Below the pieces are notes generated by a model that was given only the letters and a program-made list of their open reading frames with translations, searched no databases and was not told the origin of the DNA. From Vibrio cidicii (lineage in GTDB: Bacteria > Pseudomonadota > Gammaproteobacteria > Enterobacterales > Vibrionaceae), in assembly GCF_009763805.1 (NCBI RefSeq), contig NZ_CP046804.1, positions 2,914,001 through 2,978,000 on the forward strand: a DNA stretch of 64,000 nucleotides, in the 5' to 3' direction. Below are positions 13,535 through 21,975 of this stretch, in pieces (the first letter of the stretch is position 1; each line of letters starts with the position of its first letter). The translations under genes and the position numbers were made by a program.

Positions 13535-14330
13535 ATACCAATCTGGAAAATTAACTGTCAGGTCTATCCATCTTCTCGAGCACATCAGTCTGACTCTGGC
13601 CGAACATTCCAAAAAACTATTCCAAGCCCTACATACTTTGGAGACAATGTCTTCGTAATCCGCAAAAGATGGATTGGCGAGATAGTGTTGTCTTAACCCA
13701 CTCCACACTTGTTCTATCGGGTTGAGCTCTGGTGAATAGGGCGGGAGCTTGATGATGCTGACATGGCTAAACGGCTCTGCAATGTCATTGGTATGCCAAC
13801 CCGCGCCAATCATAATGACCACTGCGTGACGACCTTTTTCGGTCACCGCGGAGATCTGCTTCAGATGCTCAACCATAATGTTCTTGTTAACCCAAGGAAC
13901 GACCATTGCCTCGTCAATTCCTCTCGCGGGACAGACAGAACCAAACAGATACGCATATTCAAATTGTTGTTGCTTCACGGCTCTGGGACGTGTTCCTTTC
14001 TCTGCCCATAACCGTTTTGTGGTGTTTTGTTGCTCAAATCTGGCTTCATCTTGAAACCAGACATCCACATGCTCCAAAGCGATATGTCCTGGGATGTTCA
14101 GGATCGTTTCAATTTTAAATTTTTTTAAAATCGTCTTGTGCTTCTTGAGATTGCTTGGGGTGTTTTGAGCGTGAAGTTATCCAAGAGAAGCCCATGTGGT
14201 CGAGCAGGTAATCGATAGAATCAGGGTGGTAGTGCTGGCCAAATTCTTTCACGATATAAGCGTGGATATCGGCTCCAGTCAGTCGTCCGCCTTGAGTATC
14301 ATTGGTTTTATCTGAATGGGTTGGTATAAG
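13535..14330 (-). mobile_element. IS630-family insertion sequence remnant
   Basis: The stretch between the rRNA terminator and hemY carries a 5'-truncated, frameshifted IS630-type transposase on the minus strand. Both ends contain ATACCAA reading inward (13535-13541 plus strand; the complement of 14322-14328), next to TA dinucleotides, which fits IS630 elements inserting at TA. The N-terminal helix-turn-helix region expected of a full element (about 1.1 kb) is absent, so it is internally deleted or truncated. Exact borders are uncertain. Confidence 0.7.
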
Positions 14331-14352
14331 AGTTGTGGTTGCAAAATGACAT

Positions 14353-14374
14353 AAAAAACCGGCGATAACGCCGG
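14353..14374 (-). terminator. Terminator after hemY (minus strand)
   Basis: On the minus strand CCGGCG, loop TTAT, CGCCGG is followed by six T. It ends the hemCDXY transcript. Confidence 0.85.
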
Positions 14375-14392
14375 CTTCTTCGTTGCAGTCGT

Positions 14393-15574
14393 TTATCCAT
14401 TCTGCACAAGAGTAAGTGCTTTGCGTGAAACCTCATGAGCTGCTTTATTGAGATCTTGCTTTTCTAGGGCTTCTGCTAGGTAAGCGTAGTCAGAGACACT
14501 GGATCGCACGTTAAGTGCTTGTTCAAAGTGTGTCTGTGCCAATGTCCATTTCTTTTCGCGTAAGTAGAGTTGGGCCAAAGCGCTGTGCGCTTCTGCGTTG
14601 CTATTGTCGCGCTTTGTCGCTTCCTCAAGCAGTACTATCACTGGGTGGCTATCGGAGAGGTTAAGTTCTGGCAATAGCGCATACAGTTTGCTAGAGGCTG
14701 TTTTTTTCAGTGCTTCTTTGATGACAGTCAGAGCCTCATGATCGGCTTTACGAGCGATCAACTGTTGTACAAAACAGGCGATGAGCGTTTCTTCCAGCTT
14801 AAGCTTTTTGCTCAGTCCATTCCAATAAGCGATGAGCCCTTCACTGCCTTTCTGCGTCGCAATATCATTGAGCTGGCCGCAATGAGCTTGTAAGCTGACC
14901 TGCTCCATCTCTTGCTGGCTGATATGACCGGACTTCTGCAAGCTTGGCAGCAAATCGAGTAGGGGTTGCCACAGTTTCAGTTCTAGATAGGTGGTTTTCA
15001 GTAGGTCCATGACAATGGGATTGTTAGGGTGGCTACTTTTGAGCGATTGCAGTGTGTCAAACGCCTGGGTAAACTCGCCCTCACGAACCCACTGTTTTGC
15101 TCTGGTCAGCTCCACCGCCAAATGGGCGTTTTCTTGTTGGGCAGCAAGAGCAAGGTACTGATCACGCTTGGCTTTGTCTCCTTGGCCGTCAGCCGCTTCG
15201 GATGCAACTAAGTAGCACAATAGCGGCATATCGTGATGATTAGCCCAGCGTGTCACTTTTTTCTCCGCTCCTTTCCAATCTCCTTCCAGCAGCTTAATGA
15301 TGCCTTCATTGGTGTAACGACGTGAGCGGCGCATTTTACGCACACTAAACCAGTTCCAAGTGGTGAAGCTGGTATAAATCACTTTCTTGGCGAGGTATTC
15401 CAAGGCGAATAATCCTGCCAGAGCTGCGACGATAAAGATAACCAACGTCGTCACACTCATCTCTATGGTGCTGTTGGCTACAGAGATCAGCACATAACCT
15501 TGCTGGCCGGAAAATTGTGTACCAGCAAACAATCCTGCGCCGAGCACGACAAAAAGAAAAATCATACGAATCAT
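14393..15574 (-). CDS. hemY: HemY, inner-membrane TPR protein of the heme operon
   Basis: The 393-residue protein has two N-terminal transmembrane segments (about residues 2-20 and 40-62, HemY_N domain) and a C-terminal series of TPR-like helices, for example AEAHSALAQLYLREKKWTLAQ near 330. It is last in hemCDXY. The family is annotated as protoheme IX biogenesis protein but has no proven enzymatic activity; despite the shared name it is not the oxygen-dependent protoporphyrinogen oxidase of Bacillus. Start ATG 15574 overlaps the hemX stop by four bases. Confidence 0.93.
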   Translation of the reverse strand: MIRMIFLFVVLGAGLFAGTQFSGQQGYVLISVANSTIEMSVTTLVIFIVAALAGLFALEYLAKKVIYTSFTTWNWFSVRKMRRSRRYTNEGIIKLLEGDWKGAEKKVTRWANHHDMPLLCYLVASEAADGQGDKAKRDQYLALAAQQENAHLAVELTRAKQWVREGEFTQAFDTLQSLKSSHPNNPIVMDLLKTTYLELKLWQPLLDLLPSLQKSGHISQQEMEQVSLQAHCGQLNDIATQKGSEGLIAYWNGLSKKLKLEETLIACFVQQLIARKADHEALTVIKEALKKTASSKLYALLPELNLSDSHPVIVLLEEATKRDNSNAEAHSALAQLYLREKKWTLAQTHFEQALNVRSSVSDYAYLAEALEKQDLNKAAHEVSRKALTLVQNG

Positions 15575-16776
15575 TGTTTTTCCTCCGTGCTGGTTAGCGA
15601 GGTGACATCCCGGCGGAGGCGTTCACGAATCACATCCGCGAGTTGATTTTGTGTATCCAGTTTCACGGGATACGCCACCTGAACATTCTGCTGGCTGAGT
15701 TGTTTTAGACTGCGATTAAACTCTTTTACGGCATTGTCGTCAGGGTTAAAGAAGGATTCAGACCAGCTTTCTGCGGTCGTCAATGCAATGGTGTAAAGCT
15801 CACCTTGCTCGAGATAGACGGCTTTGATCGCCGTTTCCAGCTTGGCTTTGATATTCTCTTTGAGATAAAAATGTTGCTCTGGTGAGAGCAGAGGAATCAC
15901 ATTGCCGTCGCGGGTACGGAAGGTAATGAAGTTTTCTGAGAAGTCTTTTAGCGAGGTGAGCAAGTTGTCTTGCCAGTTACTGATGTCCTCGGAGACCTCG
16001 GTTTTTTCTACCGCTTTGGCTTCTGGGAGAATAGCATTAGCCAGTGGCAGCTGATCGACTTGTTGCTGCAAAGCGGTTAGACGCAGTACTAAGCCATCAC
16101 GATCAATGATTGGGATGGTTTTTAGTTTGGTAATGTCGCTTGCCATTGCTTTACGCAGTGGGACCAAGCTCGGGTCGTTGAGCGTGGCGATACGTTGATC
16201 AGCGCTTTCCATCAGATGAGTGGCGCTCGTTGCGTCGCGCTCAAGAAACAGCTTGCGTCCGGCCAGTTTGACCAAGTAATCCGCTTCCGCCAGCAGCCAG
16301 TCGTTTGGACGGCGTCCTTTCACATCCGCCATGGCCAGTTGTAGGCTCTCAATGCTCTTTTGCTGCTGCGCAAGCTCCACTTCTGCTTTGTGGAGTGTGC
16401 TGCTGGCTTGCTGCATCGTTTCCGTTTTGACTTGGTTCATCTGCTGAGTCAAGGATGACTGAGTTTGTTGCAGCTGATTTTGCAGTGCGGCGATCTGCGC
16501 TTGGTAGTGGCTACTCTGCTGTTGCATTTGATAAGCAAGCCCGCCAGTACCAAGCAGGGCAATCACAATCGCGATGATGCTCAGTTTGTTGCCGCGCTTT
16601 TGCTCTGGCTGAGTGTTGCTGTGTGGCGCTTTTTCGGTGTCAGAGGAGGCTGGGCGGACATCGTTGGCGATCTCGGCAGAAGCAGACGTATCGTTATTGG
16701 GCGAAATGTCGTTGGAGGTTGGGGTAGACGTCATTTCTTCAGGCGTGGTTTGCTCGTTATTTTTTTTACTTGTCAT
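15571..16776 (-). CDS. hemX: HemX, uroporphyrinogen-III C-methyltransferase-like membrane protein
   Basis: 401 residues: an acidic, Ser/Thr/Asn-rich N terminus of about 65 residues, one transmembrane helix near residues 70-88 (IIAIVIALLGTGGLAYQM), a Gln-rich coiled coil (about 92-150) and a conserved C-terminal HemX domain with NDWLLAEADYLVKLAGRK. The old methyltransferase name comes from sequence resemblance and is not backed by SAM motifs here. It is the third gene of hemCDXY, 15 bases after hemD and overlapping hemY. Confidence 0.93.
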   Translation of the reverse strand: MTSKKNNEQTTPEEMTSTPTSNDISPNNDTSASAEIANDVRPASSDTEKAPHSNTQPEQKRGNKLSIIAIVIALLGTGGLAYQMQQQSSHYQAQIAALQNQLQQTQSSLTQQMNQVKTETMQQASSTLHKAEVELAQQQKSIESLQLAMADVKGRRPNDWLLAEADYLVKLAGRKLFLERDATSATHLMESADQRIATLNDPSLVPLRKAMASDITKLKTIPIIDRDGLVLRLTALQQQVDQLPLANAILPEAKAVEKTEVSEDISNWQDNLLTSLKDFSENFITFRTRDGNVIPLLSPEQHFYLKENIKAKLETAIKAVYLEQGELYTIALTTAESWSESFFNPDDNAVKEFNRSLKQLSQQNVQVAYPVKLDTQNQLADVIRERLRRDVTSLTSTEEKQ

Positions 16777-16791
16777 GAGGTTATCCTGTTT

Positions 16792-17523
16792 TTACTTAGG
16801 CTGGAGAGCAGCCAGTAATTCCATGTTTGCAGCACTTCCAACGTTGGTTACTCTGGCGAAGCCTAAAGAGTGTGCAATGGCAGCAATGCGTTCGCTGGGT
16901 ACCAATAGGTGTTGTTGATGCAGCCATTGCTGTGCTTGGCTGTGCATCATGCGGTTGAGGTATTCCAACTGTTCAGAACTGGTGACGATGAGAGTATCGA
17001 CTTTTTGCGCTTGCCAAGATGCCACACAGCTTAGCGGATCAAAGGGGATAAATTCTCTCTGGTACGTCTCACAATAATCAACATCGGCGCCAAGCGAGGC
17101 AAGAGATTCTCGGATGAGCTCTCTGCCCCCATTGCCGCGCAAAATCAACACACGCTTCCCTGCGATCCGGTTGAGCTCCGGAAGTTGGATTAAGTGCTCA
17201 CTATCACTGACCGTCGGGTAGTTTACGTCTTGCCCCGTGACTTTGCTTAAATAGTGTGCGGTTTTTTGACCAACGGCAAGATATCGCGTGTTCTGCGGCC
17301 AGTTTGCTTGATGTTTTGCAAGCCATTGCTGAGCGAACTGCACCGCGTGTTGGCTGACGGCAATAACAATATCGCTGTCGCGCAGTTGAGAAAGGAGTGC
17401 TTCGACGCTGGGGTTGGCGGCGATACGAATGAGAGGATGATGGAGTGTGGAGACTCCACCATCATTGAGCAAGGAGCAGAGCGCCAGCCCTTGTTCGGCT
17501 GGCCGCGTGACCAGAACCGTCAT
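16792..17523 (-). CDS. hemD: HemD, uroporphyrinogen-III synthase
   Basis: 243 residues starting MTVLVTRPAEQG, the typical HemD start. The frame is open further upstream, but that part overlaps hemC and is not HemD-like, so ATG 17523, one base after the hemC stop, is chosen. The family has low sequence conservation; recognisable are the two-lobed alternating fold, GKRVLILRGNGGRELI near 128 and the C-terminal IAAIAHSLGFARV. It closes and inverts ring D of hydroxymethylbilane to give uroporphyrinogen III, the branch point to heme, siroheme and B12. Confidence 0.92.
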   Translation of the reverse strand: MTVLVTRPAEQGLALCSLLNDGGVSTLHHPLIRIAANPSVEALLSQLRDSDIVIAVSQHAVQFAQQWLAKHQANWPQNTRYLAVGQKTAHYLSKVTGQDVNYPTVSDSEHLIQLPELNRIAGKRVLILRGNGGRELIRESLASLGADVDYCETYQREFIPFDPLSCVASWQAQKVDTLIVTSSEQLEYLNRMMHSQAQQWLHQQHLLVPSERIAAIAHSLGFARVTNVGSAANMELLAALQPK

Positions 17524-17524
17524 G

Positions 17525-18463
17525 TTACTCGTGATCTTGATAAAGGCGAGTAAGAATGTCGTCGGCGCCTTGGCTGAGAAGTTGCTGCGCAAGTTGCACG
17601 CCCAACGCTTCGGCGTCGGTGCGCGGGCCGCGAATTTCGCCGCGCACAATGTGGGAGCCATCGGGTTCACCGACAAGAGCACGCAGCCAAATCTGATCGC
17701 CCTCAAGCAGCGCGTAGCTGCCAATCGGCACTTGGCAGCCGCCTTGTAGGGTCAGATTCATTGCTCGCTCACACTTGACGCGATCCGCTGTTTCGATGTG
17801 ATTCAGCGGCGCTAGCAGTTCGAGCATTCTCTCGTCATCGGTGCGGCACTCAATGCCAACAGCGCCTTGACCTACCGCAGGGAGAGACTGTTCTGGCTCG
17901 ATAAAGCTACGAATGCGCTCTTGCAGTTCGAGGCGTTTAAGACCTGCCGCGGCGAGGATAATTGCGTCATACTCGCCCGCGTCAAGTTTACTCAAGCGTG
18001 TGCCGACGTTGCCGCGTAGCTCTTTGATGACTAAATCTGGACGATACGCCTTGAGTTGGCACTGACGGCGTAGGCTGCAGGTGCCGACAACCGCGCCTTG
18101 TGGCAGTTGTTCAATGTTTTCATAATGGTTGGAGACAAACGCATCGCGTGGATCTTCGCGCTCACAGATGGTGACCAGCCCGAGCCCTGGTGGAAAATCG
18201 ACAGGCACGTCCTTCATCGAATGCACCGCCAGATCCGCGCGCCCTTCCAGCATCGCCACTTCCAACTCTTTGACGAACAACCCCTTACCGCCGACTTTTG
18301 CCAAGGGCGTATCGAGAATCACATCACCTTTGGTGACCATGGTCACCAGTTCCACTTCAAGGCCGGGATGAGCCTGTTGCAGCGCTGCTTTGACATAGTA
18401 GGCTTGCCAAAGCGCAAGAGGACTTTTTCGGGTTGCGATGCGAATCGGTGTTGAGTGTGTCAT
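17525..18463 (-). CDS. hemC: HemC, porphobilinogen deaminase (hydroxymethylbilane synthase)
   Basis: 312 residues with the HemC landmarks: [15 protein letters not shown] at the N terminus, the substrate loop [15 protein letters not shown], and the cysteine that anchors the dipyrromethane cofactor in [14 protein letters not shown] near 242. It polymerises four porphobilinogen molecules. First gene of hemCDXY, divergent from cyaA with a 346-base intergenic region that must hold both promoters, the same arrangement as in E. coli. Confidence 0.96.
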   Translation of the reverse strand: MTHSTPIRIATRKSPLALWQAYYVKAALQQAHPGLEVELVTMVTKGDVILDTPLAKVGGKGLFVKELEVAMLEGRADLAVHSMKDVPVDFPPGLGLVTICEREDPRDAFVSNHYENIEQLPQGAVVGTCSLRRQCQLKAYRPDLVIKELRGNVGTRLSKLDAGEYDAIILAAAGLKRLELQERIRSFIEPEQSLPAVGQGAVGIECRTDDERMLELLAPLNHIETADRVKCERAMNLTLQGGCQVPIGSYALLEGDQIWLRALVGEPDGSHIVRGEIRGPRTDAEALGVQLAQQLLSQGADDILTRLYQDHE

Positions 18464-18583
18464 GATCTTCCCAGTGTCATTGTCAATTTTGCCCCAATCC
18501 TACCATCCTCACTGCTAAAGTATTACTGTTAGTTCGTGTAACTGTTGGTATGGTTAACTAATTGCACAAGCGTACTGAAATAG

Positions 18584-18599
18584 TGTGACTCAATTCTCA
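18584..18599. promoter_or_regulatory. Candidate CRP-cAMP site between hemC and cyaA
   Basis: TGTGA-CTCAAT-TCTCA matches the CRP consensus TGTGA-N6-TCACA at nine of ten core positions. It lies in the divergent hemC/cyaA region, about 210 bases before the cyaA start. In E. coli CRP-cAMP represses cyaA, so negative feedback is plausible here. This is a pattern match only. Confidence 0.45.
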
Positions 18600-18809
18600 T
18601 TTGACTGCGCCGCCAGTATTCGTCATCAGCGTTACAAGCGACACTGAGGCGCCTTGAAAAGGGCGTGCGACAAAGGTTCGTGTTGGTTTGGGATTGACGG
18701 GTTACATCTTTACCAATACGCTTAGAAGTGTTAAATTGATCACGTTTTTCTGCCAGGATGGCATAAAAGTTATACAGACGTGTCTTGATACTGAAACCAA
18801 GGAACTCCC

Positions 18810-21344
18810 TTGCAGGCTTATACCGAAAAATTAATCCAGCGATTAGATACACTTAACCAGCAACGTATTGAACGTGCGCTGGCGCTTATGGATTTGCAAA
18901 GCCAGCGAGTCTTCCATCTCATTCCTGCTTTACTTCATTTCAATCACCCAGCGATTCCGGGCTATTTTGACGCCGATGTACCTTATGGCATCGACGGTCA
19001 GGAGTTCAACGACGTACAACAGCAGTTTATTGACGATACCGAACTCACCTTAGGTTGCCCTTTGCCAGTGGCAAAAAAAGCCAAAATTCTTGGCTTGTAT
19101 ACCATGGGAAGTACCTCGTCGATTGGGCAAAGTACCTCCAGCGATCTCGACATCTGGGTGTGTGTCTCAAGCCTCATGAGCCATGAAGAAAGGGAAAGCC
19201 TCACCAACAAGTGCCTACTCATCACCGATTGGGCGCAGATGCACGGGGTTGAGGCGAACTTTTTCTTGATGGATGAGCAGCGTTTTCGCTCCAACCGCTC
19301 AGAGCAGATGACCGGCGACAACTGCGGCTCTTCTCAGCACATGTTATTGCTCGACGAGTTCTATCGCTCTGCAGTGCGTATCGCCGGACGACGCTTGTTG
19401 TGGCAGATAGTGCCACCAGAAATGGAAGAGTGTTATGACGAGTACGTCGATCAGCTTTGCCGTGGTGGCTACATCAACTGCAACCAGTGGATCGACTTTG
19501 GTCAGTTAAGCTGCATTCCGGCAGAAGAGTATTTCGGCTCCAACTTATGGCAGTTGTACAAGAGTATCGACTCGCCATACAAATCGGTGCTGAAAGCGAT
19601 CTTGCTGGAAGCTTACTCGTGGGAATACCCGCACACCCAGCTACTCAGCATTGATACCAAACGACGCTTTTTTGCCCATGAGCCGGATCTTTACGGCATG
19701 GATGCGTATTATTTGATGCTGGAGAAGGTGACGCGCTATCTGGAGCGCATCAAAGATACCACCCGTTTGGATCTGGTTCGGCGCTGTTTCTATCTGAAAA
19801 CTCATGAAAAGCTTTCTCGTGATCCCGGCGTTGGTTCGGTCGCTTGGCGACGCGAAGCGCTGCGTCAACTGACGACCCAGTGGCAGTGGTCACCTGAGGT
19901 GATCGCCGAGCTCGATAATCGCCGAAACTGGAAAGTGGAACAGGTGAAAGTGGTGCACCACGCGCTGCTGGATGCCCTGATGCAAAGTTACCGTAATTTG
20001 ATCCAGTTCGCGCGGCGTAACGACATTACCTCGGCCATTAGCCCACAAGATATCAGCATTTTAGCGCGTAAGCTGTACGCCGCCTTTGAAGTGTTGCCGG
20101 GCAAAGTGACCCTGCTCAATCCGCAGATTTCGCCGGACTTACATGAAGCGGACCTCAGTTTTATTGAAGTGCGCGAAGGGCGGACCAATAAAGCCGGCTG
20201 GTATTTATACAAGCAGCCGCTGGTGGCGCACCGCATTCTCGGTCAGCCGTATTTGGAGCACCACGAGTACTTGAGTAAATTGGTTGCGTGGGCGTTTTTT
20301 AATGGCCTGATCACCGAGTCGACTCGTTTACATGCGGTGGTGCGAGATGCGCAGATCGACATCGACAAGTTCTATCAAATGGTCAGCGACTTGCGCAACA
20401 CCTTCTCGCTGCGCAAACGTCGTCCGACCATGCAAGCGTTGGCCAGCCCATGTGAGATCAGCCAACTGGCGATGTTCATCAACTTTGAAAGTGACCCCAC
20501 TGCCGAGCTGTCGGGGCGCTCTCTAAAAGTGGATTTGAAAAACGCGGACATTTTCAGTTTCGGTACGCAGCAGCGCAGTTTGGTTGGCAGTGTCGATCTG
20601 GTTTACCGCAACTCTTGGCACGAAGTGCGTACTCTGCATTTCAAAGGCGAAACCGCTATGCTGGATGCGCTGAAAACCGTGTTAGGGAAAATGCACCAAG
20701 ATGCGATTCCGCCCGAGTCGGTGGATGTTTTCTGTTACAGCAAAAACATGCGTGGCGTGATGCGCAACATGGTGTACCAGCTGCTGGCTGAGTGTATTGA
20801 TTTACGCTTAAAGCCAGTTGAGCAGGAAAAACGCCGCCGCTTCAAAGCGATTCGTTTAGGCGCGCAAACCTACGGGTTGTTCTTTGAGCGTCGTGGTGTG
20901 TCGGTACAAAAGTTGGAAAACTCGGTTGATTTTTACCGCAGCATCTCGACCAACAAGCTGAAAGGCTCACCTCTGCTAATGCTAGATCGCGAAGCGGACT
21001 ACCAGCTGCCAGAAATCGTCGATGGATTTGCCAGCGAAGGCTTGATCCAGTTTTTCTTTGAAGATACCGACAAAGGCTTCAATATTTATGTGTTGGATGA
21101 GTCGAATCAGGTGGAAGTGTATCACCAGTTTAGCGGCTCAAAAGACGAGATGATCGCCAGCGTTAATAGCTTCTACACCTCGGTCAAAGACGACCAACAG
21201 GTCGCGTCCAAGTTCATCAACTTTAACTTGCCCCAGTACTATCAGATTGTGCACCCACAAGAAGAGGGGGCACCATCTTACATCGTGCCTTATCGCAATG
21301 ACGCTTGTACTCCGTCCAAGATGTCGAAAGTCGTCAATGTTTAA
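18810..21344 (+). CDS. cyaA: CyaA, class I adenylate cyclase (TTG start)
   Basis: 844 residues, the usual length for class I enterobacterial-type cyclase (E. coli 848). The N-terminal nucleotidyltransferase-like catalytic domain carries GSTSSIGQSTSSDLDIWVC near residues 98-116, with the Ser and paired Asp residues for metal-ATP binding. The long C-terminal regulatory half is the part through which glucose-PTS control acts in E. coli. Translation starts at TTG 18810 after AAGGAACTCCC; the E. coli gene also uses TTG, which keeps expression low. Divergent from hemCDXY and convergent with cyaY. Confidence 0.96.
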   Translation: MQAYTEKLIQRLDTLNQQRIERALALMDLQSQRVFHLIPALLHFNHPAIPGYFDADVPYGIDGQEFNDVQQQFIDDTELTLGCPLPVAKKAKILGLYTMGSTSSIGQSTSSDLDIWVCVSSLMSHEERESLTNKCLLITDWAQMHGVEANFFLMDEQRFRSNRSEQMTGDNCGSSQHMLLLDEFYRSAVRIAGRRLLWQIVPPEMEECYDEYVDQLCRGGYINCNQWIDFGQLSCIPAEEYFGSNLWQLYKSIDSPYKSVLKAILLEAYSWEYPHTQLLSIDTKRRFFAHEPDLYGMDAYYLMLEKVTRYLERIKDTTRLDLVRRCFYLKTHEKLSRDPGVGSVAWRREALRQLTTQWQWSPEVIAELDNRRNWKVEQVKVVHHALLDALMQSYRNLIQFARRNDITSAISPQDISILARKLYAAFEVLPGKVTLLNPQISPDLHEADLSFIEVREGRTNKAGWYLYKQPLVAHRILGQPYLEHHEYLSKLVAWAFFNGLITESTRLHAVVRDAQIDIDKFYQMVSDLRNTFSLRKRRPTMQALASPCEISQLAMFINFESDPTAELSGRSLKVDLKNADIFSFGTQQRSLVGSVDLVYRNSWHEVRTLHFKGETAMLDALKTVLGKMHQDAIPPESVDVFCYSKNMRGVMRNMVYQLLAECIDLRLKPVEQEKRRRFKAIRLGAQTYGLFFERRGVSVQKLENSVDFYRSISTNKLKGSPLLMLDREADYQLPEIVDGFASEGLIQFFFEDTDKGFNIYVLDESNQVEVYHQFSGSKDEMIASVNSFYTSVKDDQQVASKFINFNLPQYYQIVHPQEEGAPSYIVPYRNDACTPSKMSKVVNV

Positions 21345-21387
21345 GCCGAGGCGAGTAAGCTGCTCATAGAGTTAGCGACCAATAGAG

Positions 21388-21412
21388 AAAGAGCACCCAG
21401 GTGGTGCTCTTT
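21388..21412. terminator. Bidirectional terminator between cyaA and cyaY
   Basis: AAAGAGCACC pairs with GGTGCTCTTT, followed on the plus strand by GGCTTTTTA. The genes converge here, so it probably serves cyaA mainly. Confidence 0.75.
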
Positions 21413-21418
21413 GGCTTT

Positions 21419-21736
21419 TTATTGTACCCAGTCGATCGTTTCGCCTGCGTGCTTCTCGCATTCTTGTTTGACCATCTGCGAGAATTCCATGCCAGTCTTA
21501 GAGCAAATCCATTTATCCTGCTGATATTTAAAATGGAAACCGCCGGATTTTGATGCCAGCCAAATTTCCTGCATCGGCTCTTGGCGGTTAATGATGATCT
21601 GGCTGCGGTCATCAAACTCCAACGTCATCACATTGCCGGTGGTTTCGAAATCGATGTCCGCGCCTGAATCATCAATCGCTTCTTCAATAAGTTGCAACTC
21701 GGCATCCACCAGTTGATGAAATTCAGTATTGTTCAT
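21419..21736 (-). CDS. cyaY: CyaY, bacterial frataxin
   Basis: 105 residues with the frataxin fold signature: an acidic first helix (FHQLVDAELQLIEEAIDD), then beta strands NVMTLEFDDRSQIIINRQEP and IWLASKSGGFHFKY. CyaY binds iron through the acidic ridge and modulates IscS-dependent Fe-S cluster assembly. Location opposite cyaA is the same as in E. coli. Confidence 0.95.
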   Translation of the reverse strand: MNNTEFHQLVDAELQLIEEAIDDSGADIDFETTGNVMTLEFDDRSQIIINRQEPMQEIWLASKSGGFHFKYQQDKWICSKTGMEFSQMVKQECEKHAGETIDWVQ

Positions 21737-21811
21737 CTTATCTATCCTATTGCTTTTCCTGAGTGTGGTGCGATTATAGGGGGCATTGAATCAATAATCA
21801 CGATATGCAAA

Positions 21812-21928
21812 ATGAAAAAATTACTTACTGTGTTGCTTACCCTCAGTGTGGCCTTGCTAGCTGGATGTGGGCAGTCGGGCTCCCTCTATATTCCTGACGA
21901 CACTCCGCCGAGTGAACAGTCGCAGTAG
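21812..21928 (+). CDS. lptM: LptM (YifL), small lipoprotein of the LPS translocon
   Basis: A 38-residue lipoprotein: MKKLLTVLLTLSVALLAGC with lipobox LAGC (Cys 19), followed by GQSGSLYIPDD, the conserved LptM motif (GxxGxLYxP). The family binds LptDE and helps its disulfide maturation. ATG 21812 is chosen because it starts the signal peptide; the longer open frame upstream overlaps cyaY antisense. It lies 47 bases upstream of lysA, in the lptM-lysA-dapF series. Confidence 0.93.
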   Translation: MKKLLTVLLTLSVALLAGCGQSGSLYIPDDTPPSEQSQ

Positions 21929-21975
21929 GCATAAAAACAGATAAAGCAGTCGACCATTAATAAGGGAAGCGAATT

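Larger units (their letters stand above)
13448..14330 (-). pseudogene. IS630-family transposase, truncated and frameshifted
   Basis: The 209-residue downstream frame starts MEHVDVWFQDEARFEQQN and contains the DDE catalytic features: first Asp in WFQDEARF, second region VVIMIGAGWHTND, and LPPYSPELNPIEQVW with the final Glu. The second region reads GAGWH where GAxxH (D) is expected, so that acid may be lost. The preceding frame (residues such as RLTGADIHAYIVKEFG, then DHMGFSWITSRSKHPKQ) stops at a run of seven A (plus-strand T7 at 14120-14126); removing one A joins the two. The C terminus reads past the element border into the rRNA terminator. The N-terminal DNA-binding half is missing. Not functional as it stands. 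Confidence 0.85.

Noticed and set aside
13385..13696. A 103-codon plus-strand frame starting in tRNA-Asp
   Set aside because: It begins inside the tRNA, crosses the terminator and runs antisense to the IS630 transposase. No coding evidence.
21737..21975. Lysine riboswitch upstream of lysA
   Set aside because: Only 47 bases separate lptM from lysA and about 75 separate cyaY from lptM, too short for a lysine riboswitch (about 170 bases); no matching helices seen.
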